Positions 31,515 to 40,922 of a stretch of 64,000 nt of DNA are shown piece after piece. The DNA is taken from NCBI RefSeq assembly GCF_017115105.1, contig NZ_JABXKH010000038.1:1-64000 (forward strand), read 5' to 3'. Position 1 is the stretch's first letter. Every line of letters starts with the position of its first letter. A program made the position numbers and the translations under genes. The notes under the pieces were generated by a model. The model searched no databases and was not told where the DNA came from. It worked only from the letters and a program-made list of their open reading frames with translations. This DNA comes from Nostoc sp. NMS2. Lineage in GTDB: Bacteria; Cyanobacteriota; Cyanobacteriia; Cyanobacteriales; Nostocaceae.

Positions 31515-32561
31515 TTACGGATAAATCAATATTTTATAAGTATCCGGTGTGGGTGCGATCGCTTGCTCAACAGCTGCTGATAAATCTTTTAATGGATAGC
31601 GATCGCTAATCAATGCTTGCACATCAATTCGCTGATTAAATACAATATCAGCTGATAGACTCTGAAGCCGATAAGATGAACTGTAACTGCCTATCAAGTC
31701 AATTTCTCGACGGTAGAGGATATTTGGATTAATGGGAATTTCCACCTCATCGGGGAATTCGGCGAAAAACAAGATTTTGCCACCTTTGCGGGTACTATTA
31801 AGTGCTTGAAAAAAGGCTTTCTCACTAGGAACAGCCAGCAAAGTGACATCAACACCTAGTCCACCAGTTAAGGCAGAGATTTTGGCGGGTAAATCGGCAT
31901 CACGGGCATCAAAAGCCGCCTCTGCACCCACACTCAAGGCTTTATCAATTCTAGAAGGTAGTAAATCGGTAGCGATCGCTTTTGCTCCAAAATACTTCAC
32001 CAACATGATAAACATTAACCCAATTGGCCCAGCACCAGTAACTAACACAGTTTGTCCTGGAGCAATTTGAGCTTTTTTCACCGCTTTCAAGCAACAGTTA
32101 GTCGGTTCGACAAAACTGGCTTCTTCAAAACTGATGTTATCCGGGATGGGAATCAACCCACCATTTTCCACAATATGTCCGGGAACTTTGACATAATCAG
32201 CAAAACCGCCGCCACTGGCGTTAAAGCCTGCGGTAGTAGAGATGTTTTTGTAAACATCACACATGGAGAAATTATCATTTAGGCAGTAGGCGCAACGCAT
32301 ACAAGGGATGTGGTGCATCACCGCTACCCGTTGTCCAACTTGCCAACCTTTGACATTATTGCCTATTGCTGCGATCGTGCCGGCAGTTTCATGTCCAAAA
32401 ATGCGCGGCGGTTCATATAGCGGATAACGAATTTTTTTTATATCTGACTGACACAACCCCACAACCCTCACCTGTACCAGCACTTCATCTGGTTCTAAGG
32501 TGGGAACTGGGATATCTTCGTAAGAAAGTTGATTAACGCCTCTAAATACCTGTGCTTTCAC
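31515..32561 (-). CDS. Zinc-dependent alcohol dehydrogenase, sorbitol/threonine dehydrogenase type
   Basis: A medium-chain NAD(P)-dependent dehydrogenase. From GTG 32561 it has 348 residues and begins (M)KAQVFRGVNQLSYEDIPVP, the usual start of the family; a TTG at 32609 would add 16 residues. The catalytic zinc residues are in GLCQSD and GHETAG. The structural zinc site has four Cys in CMRCAYCLNDNFSMC. The Rossmann glycines are VTGAGPIGLMFIML. The substrate is not certain; the family includes polyol, threonine and other secondary alcohol dehydrogenases. It lies downstream of the PIN/HTH pair on the same strand, perhaps by read-through only. Confidence 0.9.
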   Translation of the reverse strand: MKAQVFRGVNQLSYEDIPVPTLEPDEVLVQVRVVGLCQSDIKKIRYPLYEPPRIFGHETAGTIAAIGNNVKGWQVGQRVAVMHHIPCMRCAYCLNDNFSMCDVYKNISTTAGFNASGGGFADYVKVPGHIVENGGLIPIPDNISFEEASFVEPTNCCLKAVKKAQIAPGQTVLVTGAGPIGLMFIMLVKYFGAKAIATDLLPSRIDKALSVGAEAAFDARDADLPAKISALTGGLGVDVTLLAVPSEKAFFQALNSTRKGGKILFFAEFPDEVEIPINPNILYRREIDLIGSYSSSYRLQSLSADIVFNQRIDVQALISDRYPLKDLSAAVEQAIAPTPDTYKILIYP

Positions 32562-32619
32562 GTTGGTTTTTCCCCGCTCAACGATACTAGATGTAACATT
32601 AGCAGTCAACGTTAGGCTA

Positions 32620-33162
32620 TTAGGTTTGGGATTTAATATTGCTTGTAAATCTTGGTGCTTCTCTACTGAGTAATTCTAGAAGCTCAAAAAAACTCATGGG
32701 TGGCTTTTTGAGACTTTGAGACTGTAGCTGTAATACCTCAATCACTTGTTGCGGATAGAGATTATATAATTCAGTTAAAAACTCATCTGGAGATTTGGCT
32801 TTGATTTGCCAAGGTGCTAAATCCTGATATTGAAAATGCTTCAGGTTTGAGGTGACAATTATATCAGCCTTAGCTACCACAGCAGCCAGAACATGGCGAT
32901 CGCTAGGGTGATTTGTCATTAATTGAACAATATTATCAGGAACTGCGATTATTGCTGTGGGAAAAGCTTCTTTAATTCTCCCTTCTAATCTCATAGCTTG
33001 AGTAGTTGTAAGTCTACCTGTATTTACTAGATTACGAGTTGCGCCATCAAGTATTTCTTGTGACCAACGTGGTACATATAACCCAGCCTCAGACATACAC
33101 AATAGGGTATCTCGTAAGTACATAGGGAACAGTACACAAGAATCCAGCACAGCAAAATACAT
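32620..33162 (-). CDS. PIN-domain ribonuclease toxin (VapC-like)
   Basis: The 180-residue protein begins with AVLDSCVLFPMYLRD, the first acidic residue of a PIN active site. Further acidic positions are in EILDGATRNL, SDRHVLAAVVAKADIIVTSN (the conserved Asp pair of the C-terminal half of the fold) and DLAPW. The C-terminal 60 residues are an extension (SPDEFLTELYNLYPQQVIEV). The gene starts 26 bp after the stop of an excisionase-type HTH gene, so the two form a toxin-antitoxin module. The target RNA is unknown. Confidence 0.85.
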   Translation of the reverse strand: MYFAVLDSCVLFPMYLRDTLLCMSEAGLYVPRWSQEILDGATRNLVNTGRLTTTQAMRLEGRIKEAFPTAIIAVPDNIVQLMTNHPSDRHVLAAVVAKADIIVTSNLKHFQYQDLAPWQIKAKSPDEFLTELYNLYPQQVIEVLQLQSQSLKKPPMSFFELLELLSREAPRFTSNIKSQT

Positions 33163-33188
33163 AATACTCAGTAAATAATAAGAAAACC

Positions 33189-33644
33189 CTACTCATAAAA
33201 TCCTAACTCTTGGCTTTCGGCTATTAATTCATCTAGCAATTGTCTACGTTTAGTATCCCTTTGCTGTTTATATTTTCTTAAATTCTCAAATTTCACACGT
33301 CGATGAGTTCCTACCATAATGTAAGGAAGCTCACCCTGCTCTAATAATTTAATCAGATAGGGACGTGATACATTTAACAAATCAGCCGCTTGTTGTGTTG
33401 TCAGTTCGGGATTATATGTAACTATAGATACATTTTTACCTGATGCCATTGCCTGCACTACTTCGCGTAATACACGAAATACAGAATCAGTTATAGTTAT
33501 TTCTTCGCCGTTTGCTGCGACTAATTTCAGTTGACTATTTTCCTGATTGAGTATGTGTTCAAGTTGCCTAATGGCTTCAACTTCGGCTTCTGTAGTAATA
33601 CTGGAATCAGTAGACAGATTTTGGTCAGATAGAAAGGTATTCAT
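33189..33644 (-). CDS. Excisionase-type HTH antitoxin paired with PIN toxin
   Basis: The 151-residue protein carries a MerR/excisionase-like winged helix: LTTQQAADLLNVSRPYLIKL, then LEQGELPYIMVGTHRRVKFE, about residues 83-125. The N-terminal half (VEAIRQLEHILNQENSQLKL) is charged and helical. It precedes the PIN gene by 26 bp on the same strand. This antitoxin-first order is standard and suggests that it represses the pair and neutralises the toxin with its C-terminal tail. It does not belong to the usual VapB ribbon-helix-helix type. Confidence 0.83.
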   Translation of the reverse strand: MNTFLSDQNLSTDSSITTEAEVEAIRQLEHILNQENSQLKLVAANGEEITITDSVFRVLREVVQAMASGKNVSIVTYNPELTTQQAADLLNVSRPYLIKLLEQGELPYIMVGTHRRVKFENLRKYKQQRDTKRRQLLDELIAESQELGFYE

Positions 33645-33747
33645 AAAGAGGGTTAACTTAGTATTTTATTTTGATTGTATTACACAAACGCAATAAACGA
33701 AATAAAAATCAAGGTAACTGCGGCTGCTATCCAAGCGACAATACCAC

Positions 33748-33800
33748 TTCTTCTAAGATACAAGGGTGTGTTACGGCTTCCGTAACGCTGTATTATTTTT
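33748..33800. repeat. Palindrome-family relative (TTCTAAGATACAAGG)
   Basis: TTCTAAGATACAAGG here matches the left arm of the perfect palindrome at 17787-17840, but the right arm is replaced by GTTACGGCTTCCGTAACGC, itself a small hairpin. It sits in the promoter region of the GNAT gene. Confidence 0.45.
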
Positions 33801-33836
33801 GAATATTTTCTCAAGATTTTCTCCGAGACGGTAGCA

Positions 33837-34340
33837 ATGACTATTCGCCATGCGACTGAAACTGACTTGCCTACAATTGTGGCAATTTATAATGCTGCAA
33901 TTCCTAGCCGCATAGCAACTGCTGATTTAGAGCCAGTATCTGTGGAAAGTCGTCTTCCTTGGTTTCAGGCGCGATCGCCTTCACAACGTCCACTTTGGGT
34001 AATCGAAGTGGAGGGAGTAATTGCTGGATGGCTTAGTTTCCAATCCTTTTATGGGCGGCCCGCCTATAATAAGACTGCCGAAATTAGTATTTATATAGCC
34101 CCTCAATTTCATCGCTGTGGTTTAGGAAGACAACTATTAGCACAAGCAATTAGCGTAAGTCCTAGCTTGGGTTTAAATACCCTACTATGCTTCATTTTTG
34201 CCCACAATCAACCCAGCTTAAAACTTTTTAAAGCATTTGGTTTTCAACATTGGGGACATTTACCTAAAGTTGCCGAAATTGAAAGCATTGAATGCGATTT
34301 AGTAATTATGGGACTCCGAGTTAATCAACCTGTTGTTTAA
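33837..34340 (+). CDS. GNAT N-acetyltransferase, phosphinothricin acetyltransferase-like
   Basis: The 167-residue enzyme starts MTIRHATETDLPTIVAIYNA, with the family's VYHSVES-like region as VESRLPWFQARS and PLWVIEVEGVIAGWLSFQSF. The acetyl-CoA pyrophosphate loop is HRCGLGRQLL (Q/RxxGxG/A pattern) at about residue 105. The C-terminal part contains AHNQPSLKLFKAFGFQHWGH, typical of the Pat/Bar and methionine-sulfoximine acetyltransferase group. It would transfer acetyl from acetyl-CoA to an amine, but the physiological substrate is not known. Confidence 0.87.
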   Translation: MTIRHATETDLPTIVAIYNAAIPSRIATADLEPVSVESRLPWFQARSPSQRPLWVIEVEGVIAGWLSFQSFYGRPAYNKTAEISIYIAPQFHRCGLGRQLLAQAISVSPSLGLNTLLCFIFAHNQPSLKLFKAFGFQHWGHLPKVAEIESIECDLVIMGLRVNQPVV

Positions 34341-34356
34341 TTTGATGGCAATAATA

Positions 34357-35820
34357 TTAACAACGCTGCAACTGTGTTAACAACACAACAATTTCATCAA
34401 TAGCCTGCCGCACAATTGTTGCGGGTTGCTCCGATTGATTCACAATAATACTAAAAACTAACGGCTCATATTTAGGCACATTTATATATCCAGATAGAGA
34501 AACTACACCTGTTAGTGTACCTGTTTTTGCTTGCACAATGCCCTCAGCAGATGTGTTGTGAAAACGGTCTTTCAAGGTTCCAATTTTACCAGCGACGGGT
34601 AAAGATGCGCGATACACATATCCTGCTGGTGTTCTTGCCATTCCTCGCAAAGTTTGTACAAAAGCTTCTGGTGTCACTAAGTTCCGACGTGATAAACCCG
34701 AACCATCTACTAAAATATAATTTGCTGGATCAACTCCCAATTTAGTTAAACTCGCTTTGACAGCTTCTAAACCAACATCAGCGCTAGTCTTATTTTTCAC
34801 TCTGGGTTTTTCCCCAGCTAATGCTCTCAATAGTGCCTCAGCATAAAGATTATTACTATTCTGAAGAGTTTCCATTAATAATTCGGATAAAGGTGGCGAA
34901 TCTACAAATGCTATTTCCTCTTGATTAAGACTACCACTGACTACTAATGTTTGTCCCAAAGAAATTTTTTCTGTTGCCAAAGCAGCACGAAAGCGCCGCA
35001 AGAAGTAATAATTAGGGTCAACTACAGGCAAATCTATTAAAGACGGTTCAGAATTTGTTGTTAATTGTCCTTGAATTCGTAATACTGTTCCTGATAATTC
35101 GCGGGTAATGTTGACGTAGGTTGGTTGGTTTTGTGCAACCGTTATTGACTGATTAATTGTCCGCCACTGTTTCGCCTCGCCAGGATCAATCCATACCACT
35201 TGTAAGGATTTACCTACAGCCTGCGGTACAAGTTTTAAGCTAAAAATATTTTGATTTAGAATAAAGCTGCTGACTGGTGCGCCATAGTCTGACTGCACAT
35301 CTTCCCATTGCCAGGTGGGGTTAACAATGTCTCCTTGAATATAACTATCATCAGCTATCAACCGTTGAATTTGAGTAATACCTTTCTGTTTTAGCTGCTG
35401 TGCTAATGTTTGCAGTTGAGTATCACTTAAGCTAGGATCTCCCCTACCGACAACACGTAAAACACCATTGCCATTCTGATAAATAGAGGTGCGAATCCGA
35501 AAATTAGCACCCAATTGCTGCAATGCAGCTGCTGTTGTCAACAATTTGAGATTAGACGCGGGAGTAAAATATTTCTGAGCATCTCGACTGTAAAGAGTTT
35601 GTCCAGTTGACAGAGGTTGTATCAAAATTCCCCAGCGCACTCGACTAAATAAGGGACGATTGATTACAGCATCTATAGCTGTTCCCAGTTGGGTAGAGCA
35701 AATTGATTTTGTGGTAGTTGTTGGCGCAACTGGGGTTTGTGCTTTAGCTGCTGGCTGGGTAACACCAATTTGAGTACCCAGAAACAGCAGCATCAAGCCA
35801 AGAGAAGTTTTCCTAGTCAT
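34357..35820 (-). CDS. dacB: D-alanyl-D-alanine carboxypeptidase/endopeptidase (PBP4, S13 family)
   Basis: A 487-residue periplasmic peptidoglycan hydrolase that removes the terminal D-Ala and can cut cross-links. An N-terminal signal peptide is visible (LGLMLLFLGTQIGVTQPAAK). The active-site tetrad S89-N-L-K92 lies in PASNLKLLTTAAAL, the second motif in VDGSGLSRRNLVTP and the third in QAKTGTLTGV. The large insertion domain between the first and second motifs (about 120-300) is characteristic of S13. It ends in the TQLQRC C-terminus. It converges with the GNAT gene with only 16 bp between. Confidence 0.95.
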   Translation of the reverse strand: MTRKTSLGLMLLFLGTQIGVTQPAAKAQTPVAPTTTTKSICSTQLGTAIDAVINRPLFSRVRWGILIQPLSTGQTLYSRDAQKYFTPASNLKLLTTAAALQQLGANFRIRTSIYQNGNGVLRVVGRGDPSLSDTQLQTLAQQLKQKGITQIQRLIADDSYIQGDIVNPTWQWEDVQSDYGAPVSSFILNQNIFSLKLVPQAVGKSLQVVWIDPGEAKQWRTINQSITVAQNQPTYVNITRELSGTVLRIQGQLTTNSEPSLIDLPVVDPNYYFLRRFRAALATEKISLGQTLVVSGSLNQEEIAFVDSPPLSELLMETLQNSNNLYAEALLRALAGEKPRVKNKTSADVGLEAVKASLTKLGVDPANYILVDGSGLSRRNLVTPEAFVQTLRGMARTPAGYVYRASLPVAGKIGTLKDRFHNTSAEGIVQAKTGTLTGVVSLSGYINVPKYEPLVFSIIVNQSEQPATIVRQAIDEIVVLLTQLQRC

Positions 35821-35882
35821 CAGATAGTTCTTAAAACTACTTGATGATAATACCTTAGTTCGATGGGAGTAAATTAATACTC

Positions 35883-36347
35883 TTATTCCTCTTCCTCTTC
35901 TTCTTCGTCTTCCCCGAACACTCCGTCTATCAGTTCTTGTGCGCGTTCGTCTGAAATCTTTAAGGCTTCTTGAAGCTCGGAGATATAATCTTGTTCAGCT
36001 TCGGGTACTTCTTCATCAATCCCCACCACTAAAATAGCTGTGATGTATGCAGCTTCACGATAACCTCTATTGGGTAAGGATTCGATAGACTGAGCGATTA
36101 AATCTTCTGCTTCTTCTTCTTCAATCAAGCTGACGACTTTTTCGGTCAATTCTTCAAAGTCTTCTTCAGAGTAATCTTCAAATAAGTTAACCCGACTCAG
36201 AAATTCACTTAAAGCATATTCTTCTGTGGAAGAAATACCTTCACCATCAGCAGCTGCGGAAAATAGTCCAAGGATTGCGATCGCAACTTCTGGTTCTAGA
36301 GCTACTGAACTAATACTACGGCCTTTGGGCAATCTGCGTTTAGACAT
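35883..36347 (-). CDS. Acidic TerB-like protein
   Basis: The 154-residue protein has a helical TerB/DjlA-N-type fold pattern: VAIAILGLFSAAADGEGISS (an Asp-Gly-Glu pair typical for this fold), EEYALSEFLSRV, then a second half with AAYITAILVVGIDEEVPEAE and QDYISELQEALKISDERAQE. The C-terminus is a pure acidic tail after VFGED. It is soluble and probably cytoplasmic; acidic residues may bind metal. The function is unknown in this setting. It is probably monocistronic, 60 bp downstream of dacB's start on the same strand reading toward it. Confidence 0.72.
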   Translation of the reverse strand: MSKRRLPKGRSISSVALEPEVAIAILGLFSAAADGEGISSTEEYALSEFLSRVNLFEDYSEEDFEELTEKVVSLIEEEEAEDLIAQSIESLPNRGYREAAYITAILVVGIDEEVPEAEQDYISELQEALKISDERAQELIDGVFGEDEEEEEEE

Positions 36348-37294
36348 AATTATCCTCTAAAAGTTACGTGATATTTCAGGAAGTAATACGTTGTGGTCTG
36401 TAATCCTTCCTCGATTTATGATTCCCAAAAGAATGCGAAAATATACATTGGGATCAATCTTTTTTTCATAAAAAATACGCAGATAATATATTCGTCTACG
36501 TATAAAAACGGTTAATTGCCTTGAGCGATCGAGGTTTTTAGTACTTGTGTACACCACCGTAGCCTAAAGGGAGAGGTAAGAAGACTGTCAATACGGTTCG
36601 GTTAAGATCCCCCGTCTGCGGCGACCACCTTAAAAAGGGAGGAAAAGAGGGTTAAAAGCCCTTTTGAAGGGGGGGTGGGGGGATCTTCAGACATATTAGA
36701 ACGTTAACCTAACCATATTGGGAAGACTGTATTGGACTCAACTCTCTGAAAGAGTAATATCAATAAATTTTAATAAACTCTTGTTTTTTAGCGCAATCTA
36801 TGAAAGTCTAATAAATGCATACTACTTTAAATGGGTCGATTTACCGTAGTTTAGTCAGCAAATTATCTGAGTTATTTAGTGCCAAATAAACTTTTAGCCT
36901 CTATTACAAGAGTTATTGAAAGCTATGTCTGAGCCACACTACGGAATGTGCCTAAAGTCACAGCAAAACACGTTTCAAACAACCTCTAAGACTTTCAAGG
37001 AACTCACAATCAATTTAGTGGTATTAAATATAGTTTTATTAAGCACACTCGGTCTTTTCTGGAAAATCTTAAATCGGTGAAGGAGTCCAATTAGATCGAG
37101 AAAATAAACCCAAAACTCAGAAGCTAAACAAGCTACTTAACTATCCACAAGTGAGAGATTTTATTAACAGCCAATATTGAGGGCAAATAGTATATGTGTT
37201 TTAAGTGCAAACGAAGGATAAAAATTTATTACTTCGTCTTTCACAAATTAGGAGTTACTAAATTTAAACTGTGACATTATTGGAGAATAAACTT
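36348..37294. other. Intergenic with one repeat element (about 36595-36715)
   Basis: 36595-36715 begins GGTTCGGTTAAGATCCCCC and ends in TTAACCTAACC, with weak terminal inverted symmetry (GGTTCGGTTAA and GGTTAGGTTAA) and a CCCTTTTGAAGGGGGGG centre. A 66-codon frame at 36357-36557 (-) has no coding features. 36720-37290 is AT-rich and nothing was recognised in it. Confidence 0.45.
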
Positions 37295-37501
37295 ATGTTT
37301 TATGGACAAATTGAAAGAGAATGTTTATATGGAGAGAATTGGATAATTTCGCAAAAAAGTAAATTACCAGATCATCTACAGTTATTAGTGGATCAAGAAG
37401 AAGTAGAATGTGATATCTGGGAATTGCAGAGCCAAGAGCCTGATGATAAGCCGATTTATTCAAATATTAATCAGGCTTATACTGCGCCACGACGTAAATA
37501 A
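37295..37501 (+). CDS. Small hypothetical protein, 68 residues
   Basis: Starts at ATG 37295 with GGAGAA 7 nt upstream; an in-frame GTG at 37271 is less likely. The product is polar and acidic (MFYGQIERECLYGENWIISQ, LLVDQEEVECDIWELQSQEP) with a basic end (APRRK). It has no signal or membrane segment. Not recognised. The ribosome binding site and codon use support a real gene. Confidence 0.5.
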   Translation: MFYGQIERECLYGENWIISQKSKLPDHLQLLVDQEEVECDIWELQSQEPDDKPIYSNINQAYTAPRRK

Positions 37502-37729
37502 ACCACCAATTCTACATGAATGAAACGCTTCTAATATAGTAATTCCGCCTTTTTTGCGCGTCTCATAGATTGTTACTAAACAAGTATTTAAGCTACTATT
37601 TAATATTTAGGTGCATCATAATGATTTCTAAAGACCATACTGCTCTCCAGCTATTTCATACAAAATCGAGTTCATGGTGTAAATCTCTCCCCAATTTGTT
37701 TTACCTAGCAAGAGAAGGAATCAATATTA

Positions 37730-38797
37730 ATGGCACATCTGTTTGAACCATTCAAGATTCGTGAAGTTACCTTCCGCAACCGCATTGCCGTTTCACCCAT
37801 GTGTCAATATTCCAGTACAAATGGATATGCTAATGATTGGCACGTTATTCATTTAGCTTCTCGCGCAGTAGGCGGTGCAGGTATAGTGTTCACAGAAGCA
37901 GCAGCTATAGAACCGCGTGGGCGCATTAGCCCGCAAGATTTGGGAATCTGGTCAGATGCACATATAGAAACTTTAGCCAAAACTGTGGCATTGATTCATA
38001 ACTTTGGCGCTGTTGCAGGTATTCAACTTGCTCATGCAGGTAGAAAGGCCAGCACTGCCAAACCCAGTAAGGGAGGGAAAACGCTGGATGAATCTCAGGA
38101 AGGTTGGCGGCCCTTAGTTTCGAGTAGTGCGATCGCTTTTAGCCAAGATAGTCCAGTTCCAGAAGCCCTAAGTCTTGAAGGAATTCAGGAAGTTATTGAT
38201 GCCTTTGTCCAAGGTGCTAAACGTTCTCTGCAAGCTGGTTTTAAGGTAGTGGAAATCCATGCTGCCCACGGTTATCTCCTCCACCAGTTTCTCTCACCCC
38301 TGACTAACCAACGGCAAGATGATTATGGTGGCAGCTTTGAAAACCGGACTCGTCTGCTCAGAGAAGTTGTTCAAGCAGTTCGAGAAGTTTGGCCCCAGAC
38401 ACATCCACTCTGGGTACGTATTTCTGCCACCGATTGGGTAGATCGGGGTTGGGACATCGAGCAAAGTATCGCTTTAAGTGACAAACTTAAGTCTCTAGGA
38501 GTTGATCTCATCGATACTTCATCAGGGGGAATTATACCGGGTGTCAAGATACCAATTAAACCTGGTTATCAGACTCAGTTTGCCGAACGCATCCGCCGCG
38601 AAGCCAATATCCATACAGGAGCCGTAGGCTTAATTACAACCCCTGAACACGCTGACGAGATTATTCGCACAGAAGTAGCCGATATGGTGCTGTTGGGACG
38701 TGAACTACTCCGCAATCCTTACTGGCCGCATCTAGCAGCTAAACAGTTAGGACACGATAAACTTTGGCCTGTTCAATACGATCGAGCTTGGTTGTGA
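37730..38797 (+). CDS. NADPH:flavin oxidoreductase, old yellow enzyme (YqjM/NamA type)
   Basis: A 355-residue FMN enzyme that reduces activated C=C bonds of enals, enones and similar electrophiles. It begins LFEPFKIREVTFRNRIAVSP followed by MCQYSS, whose Cys is the redox-sensing residue of the YqjM class. The catalytic pair for substrate binding is in VEIHAAHGYLLHQFLSPLTN (His-x-x-His), and the FMN phosphate region is GAVGLITTPEHADEI and DMVLLGRELLRNPYWP. The Arg-finger-like NQRQDDYGGSFENRTR is also present. It may act in detoxification. It has no obvious operon partner. Confidence 0.93.
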   Translation: MAHLFEPFKIREVTFRNRIAVSPMCQYSSTNGYANDWHVIHLASRAVGGAGIVFTEAAAIEPRGRISPQDLGIWSDAHIETLAKTVALIHNFGAVAGIQLAHAGRKASTAKPSKGGKTLDESQEGWRPLVSSSAIAFSQDSPVPEALSLEGIQEVIDAFVQGAKRSLQAGFKVVEIHAAHGYLLHQFLSPLTNQRQDDYGGSFENRTRLLREVVQAVREVWPQTHPLWVRISATDWVDRGWDIEQSIALSDKLKSLGVDLIDTSSGGIIPGVKIPIKPGYQTQFAERIRREANIHTGAVGLITTPEHADEIIRTEVADMVLLGRELLRNPYWPHLAAKQLGHDKLWPVQYDRAWL

Positions 38798-38960
38798 TGT
38801 CGCTTCGCTTTGGCGGTAGAGGAAATTCATGAATTGCCCCTACCTAAAAATCAGGGCTTCGGACATTGTTGGCTAAATCCTGGATAATTAGAAATTAGTT
38901 TATTGAGGAAAGCAGGAGGAAAACTGCACTCTCTCAAGTACCGCGACTAGTGATTTACTC

Positions 38961-39000
38961 CTTCTGCCCCCTGCCCCCTGCCCCCTGCCCCCTGCCTCCC
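38961..39000. repeat. CCCCCTG tandem array at the mazG 3' end
   Basis: Five near-perfect CTGCCCC units end exactly at the mazG stop codon region. Related arrays lie at 49231-49287 and inside the PiT gene (about 30285-30365). Confidence 0.7.
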
Positions 39001-39819
39001 TCAAGAGCCTTCTTTGGCAAGTTGGGCTTTTGCCTGTTGCCACAAATTTTCTAGCTCATCCAAACTGTAATCAGAAAGGGGGCGATCGACAACTCCCTCC
39101 ATTTTTTCTAATCGCTGGACAAATCGCTGATTTGTACCTTGCAAACCGTCGCTAGGATCAAGATTATGCCAACGGGCTAGTTGAATAACTGCAAAGAGTA
39201 AATCGCCTAATTCTGCTTGTTGTCGTTCGGGTGTTTCCTCAGCTAAAGCCTGTTGAAACTCCCCCAATTCTTCATGAAACTTATCCCAAACACCCTGAAT
39301 ATTTTCCCATTCAAACCCAATGGCAGCAGCCTTTTGAGAAATCTTCATCGCTGCTGTCAACGGGGGAAGCGTGCGCCCATAACGACCGAGTTTAGCACTA
39401 AGTTTTTGCGCGTCTGGGGATGGTTCGCCTTTTTCCTTTGCTTTGATTTGTTCCCAATTTTGCCGCACCTCATCCACACTGGCTACCGACACATCACCAA
39501 ACACATGAGGATGACGGCGAATCAACTTTTGGGAAATCCCCCGAGTTATTTCTTTGAGAGAAAATTGTCCAGATTCGCTGGCGATTTGGGCTTGCAATAC
39601 CACTTGTAATAATAAATCGCCTAACTCCTCTGCGATCGCCCCTTTATCCCCACTTTTAATTGCATCCACCACCTCATAAGCTTCTTCAATCACATAAGGC
39701 GTAAGCGTTTCGGCAGTTTGCGCCAAATCCCACGGACAACCACCATCAGGCGATCGCAACTTCGCCACCACCTCAATCAACTCCTGCAAAGCCGCCAAAC
39801 TCTCATTTTGATTTTCCAT
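39001..39819 (-). CDS. mazG: Nucleoside triphosphate pyrophosphohydrolase MazG
   Basis: The 272-residue enzyme (from ATG 39819) hydrolyses NTPs and dNTPs to monophosphates and pyrophosphate, a house-cleaning and stress function. It has the tandem all-alpha MazG repeats: CPWDLAQTAETLTPYVIEEA with EEAYEVVDAI and EELGDLLLQVVLQAQIA in the first, and KFHEELGEFQQAL with ELGDLLFAVIQLARW in the second. The ExxE...ExxD magnesium site is intact. An upstream ATG at 39873 is in frame and overlaps the preceding stop, but its 18 extra codons are encoded by a dispersed repeat also found at 61371-61400, so the shorter start is preferred. Confidence 0.95.
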   Translation of the reverse strand: MENQNESLAALQELIEVVAKLRSPDGGCPWDLAQTAETLTPYVIEEAYEVVDAIKSGDKGAIAEELGDLLLQVVLQAQIASESGQFSLKEITRGISQKLIRRHPHVFGDVSVASVDEVRQNWEQIKAKEKGEPSPDAQKLSAKLGRYGRTLPPLTAAMKISQKAAAIGFEWENIQGVWDKFHEELGEFQQALAEETPERQQAELGDLLFAVIQLARWHNLDPSDGLQGTNQRFVQRLEKMEGVVDRPLSDYSLDELENLWQQAKAQLAKEGS

Positions 39820-39869
39820 ACCTCTGCGTACCTCAGCGCTTCCCTTTGCGTTCCTTTGCGTTAAAAAAA

Positions 39870-40460
39870 TCATTTCTTTGTCTTCGGCCGACGACTACCA
39901 CTCCTCATCACTTTCCGCTTCTTCATTTTGCCACCAGGAAGCAACCCCCGAACCCCCTGCTTTTGCACACGCTTGTATGCTGAACCACTCCAATCGCTGA
40001 GAGAATGGCTCATTGCACCAAGTTCCAACCCCAAAAACAGGGCAATATATTCAGCATTGTAATTTACGAGCGATCGCCCCACAGTTCCACCCAAATCTTG
40101 CCAAGTAAAACTCAGATTCCATAATCTTTCGGCAATTGCCAAAACCAAAATTGCCAAGATAGCTAGCAAACACCCCAGATAAAGTATCCGCAGAATCGTG
40201 CCAATAATCGGCCCGTGGGATAAAAAAGAACGATGCCGCAGACTTTTTTGATAAGGTAGCCAAATCCAACGCAAGAAACCCCAGCGTTGAAATTGCACAG
40301 AGTAAATATCCAAATCGGGGCCAAACATCAGCCCTCCAAATAGAAACCCGCCTGCAACCAACAAAGTCACATTGCTACTGCGAGTTTGCCAGAAAGTAAT
40401 GCCCGCCACGAACGGCAGAGCATACATAGTAATGCGATCGTGCGTCCGACCAGAGGGCAT
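39870..40460 (-). CDS. DUF2227 metal-binding membrane protein
   Basis: The 196-residue protein starts MPSGRTHDRIT, followed by a hydrophobic span, GPDLDIYSVQFQRWGFLRW and RHRSFLSHGPIIGTILRILY. The His and Asp residues (THDRIT, GPDLD, HRSFLSHGP, SHSLSDW) resemble the metal site of the YdjM/DUF457 hydrolases. Three to four membrane spans are visible. The C-terminus is strongly basic (KMKKRKVMRSGSRRPKTKK). Function unknown. It lies immediately upstream of mazG on the same strand and may share its transcript. Confidence 0.85.
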   Translation of the reverse strand: MPSGRTHDRITMYALPFVAGITFWQTRSSNVTLLVAGGFLFGGLMFGPDLDIYSVQFQRWGFLRWIWLPYQKSLRHRSFLSHGPIIGTILRILYLGCLLAILAILVLAIAERLWNLSFTWQDLGGTVGRSLVNYNAEYIALFLGLELGAMSHSLSDWSGSAYKRVQKQGVRGLLPGGKMKKRKVMRSGSRRPKTKK

Positions 40461-40579
40461 CCTAAATCCTAAGTGCTGAGTAACTTAATACTGAGCCAGT
40501 ATAAGAGAAAAAAAGATTTTCCCAAAACTACTAGCGCAATGCGAAATCTTCTGCTATATTAGTTAAGGATTAGTCAAAA

Positions 40580-40652
<73 letters not shown>

Positions 40653-40663
40653 TTAATTAAATT

Positions 40664-40703
40664 AAGGCTAGAGACAGCTTAGATGCAGTTTCTAGCCTTT
40701 TTT
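40664..40703 (+). terminator. Rho-independent-like terminator after tRNA-Val
   Basis: AAGGCTAGA (40664-40672) pairs with TCTAGCCTT (40691-40699) and runs into a T tract to 40703. It lies 11 nt past the tRNA. The rest of the gap to 40922 shows no gene. Confidence 0.8.
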
Positions 40704-40922
40704 AAACGATTCACCTAGCTACTATTAACCCATCTTGCATATCTTCAGAATAGAGAGTACTTGCTCTTGCAGATAGGGTTAGGTCTGTATTGGATTCATG
40801 GGACTTCCAGAAAATTTATCCAGTAGTTACGGGGTTAAGCCTAATGCGCCGCCTACAGATAACAGGTGCGTTGCGCTAACACACCTTACCGGAATGTCCC
40901 TAATCCATAATTCCCAGTCAAA

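Noticed and set aside
36357..36557. 66-codon minus-strand frame upstream of the TerB-like gene
   Set aside because: Arg/Ile-rich with no signal or domain; it probably covers the promoter of the acidic gene.
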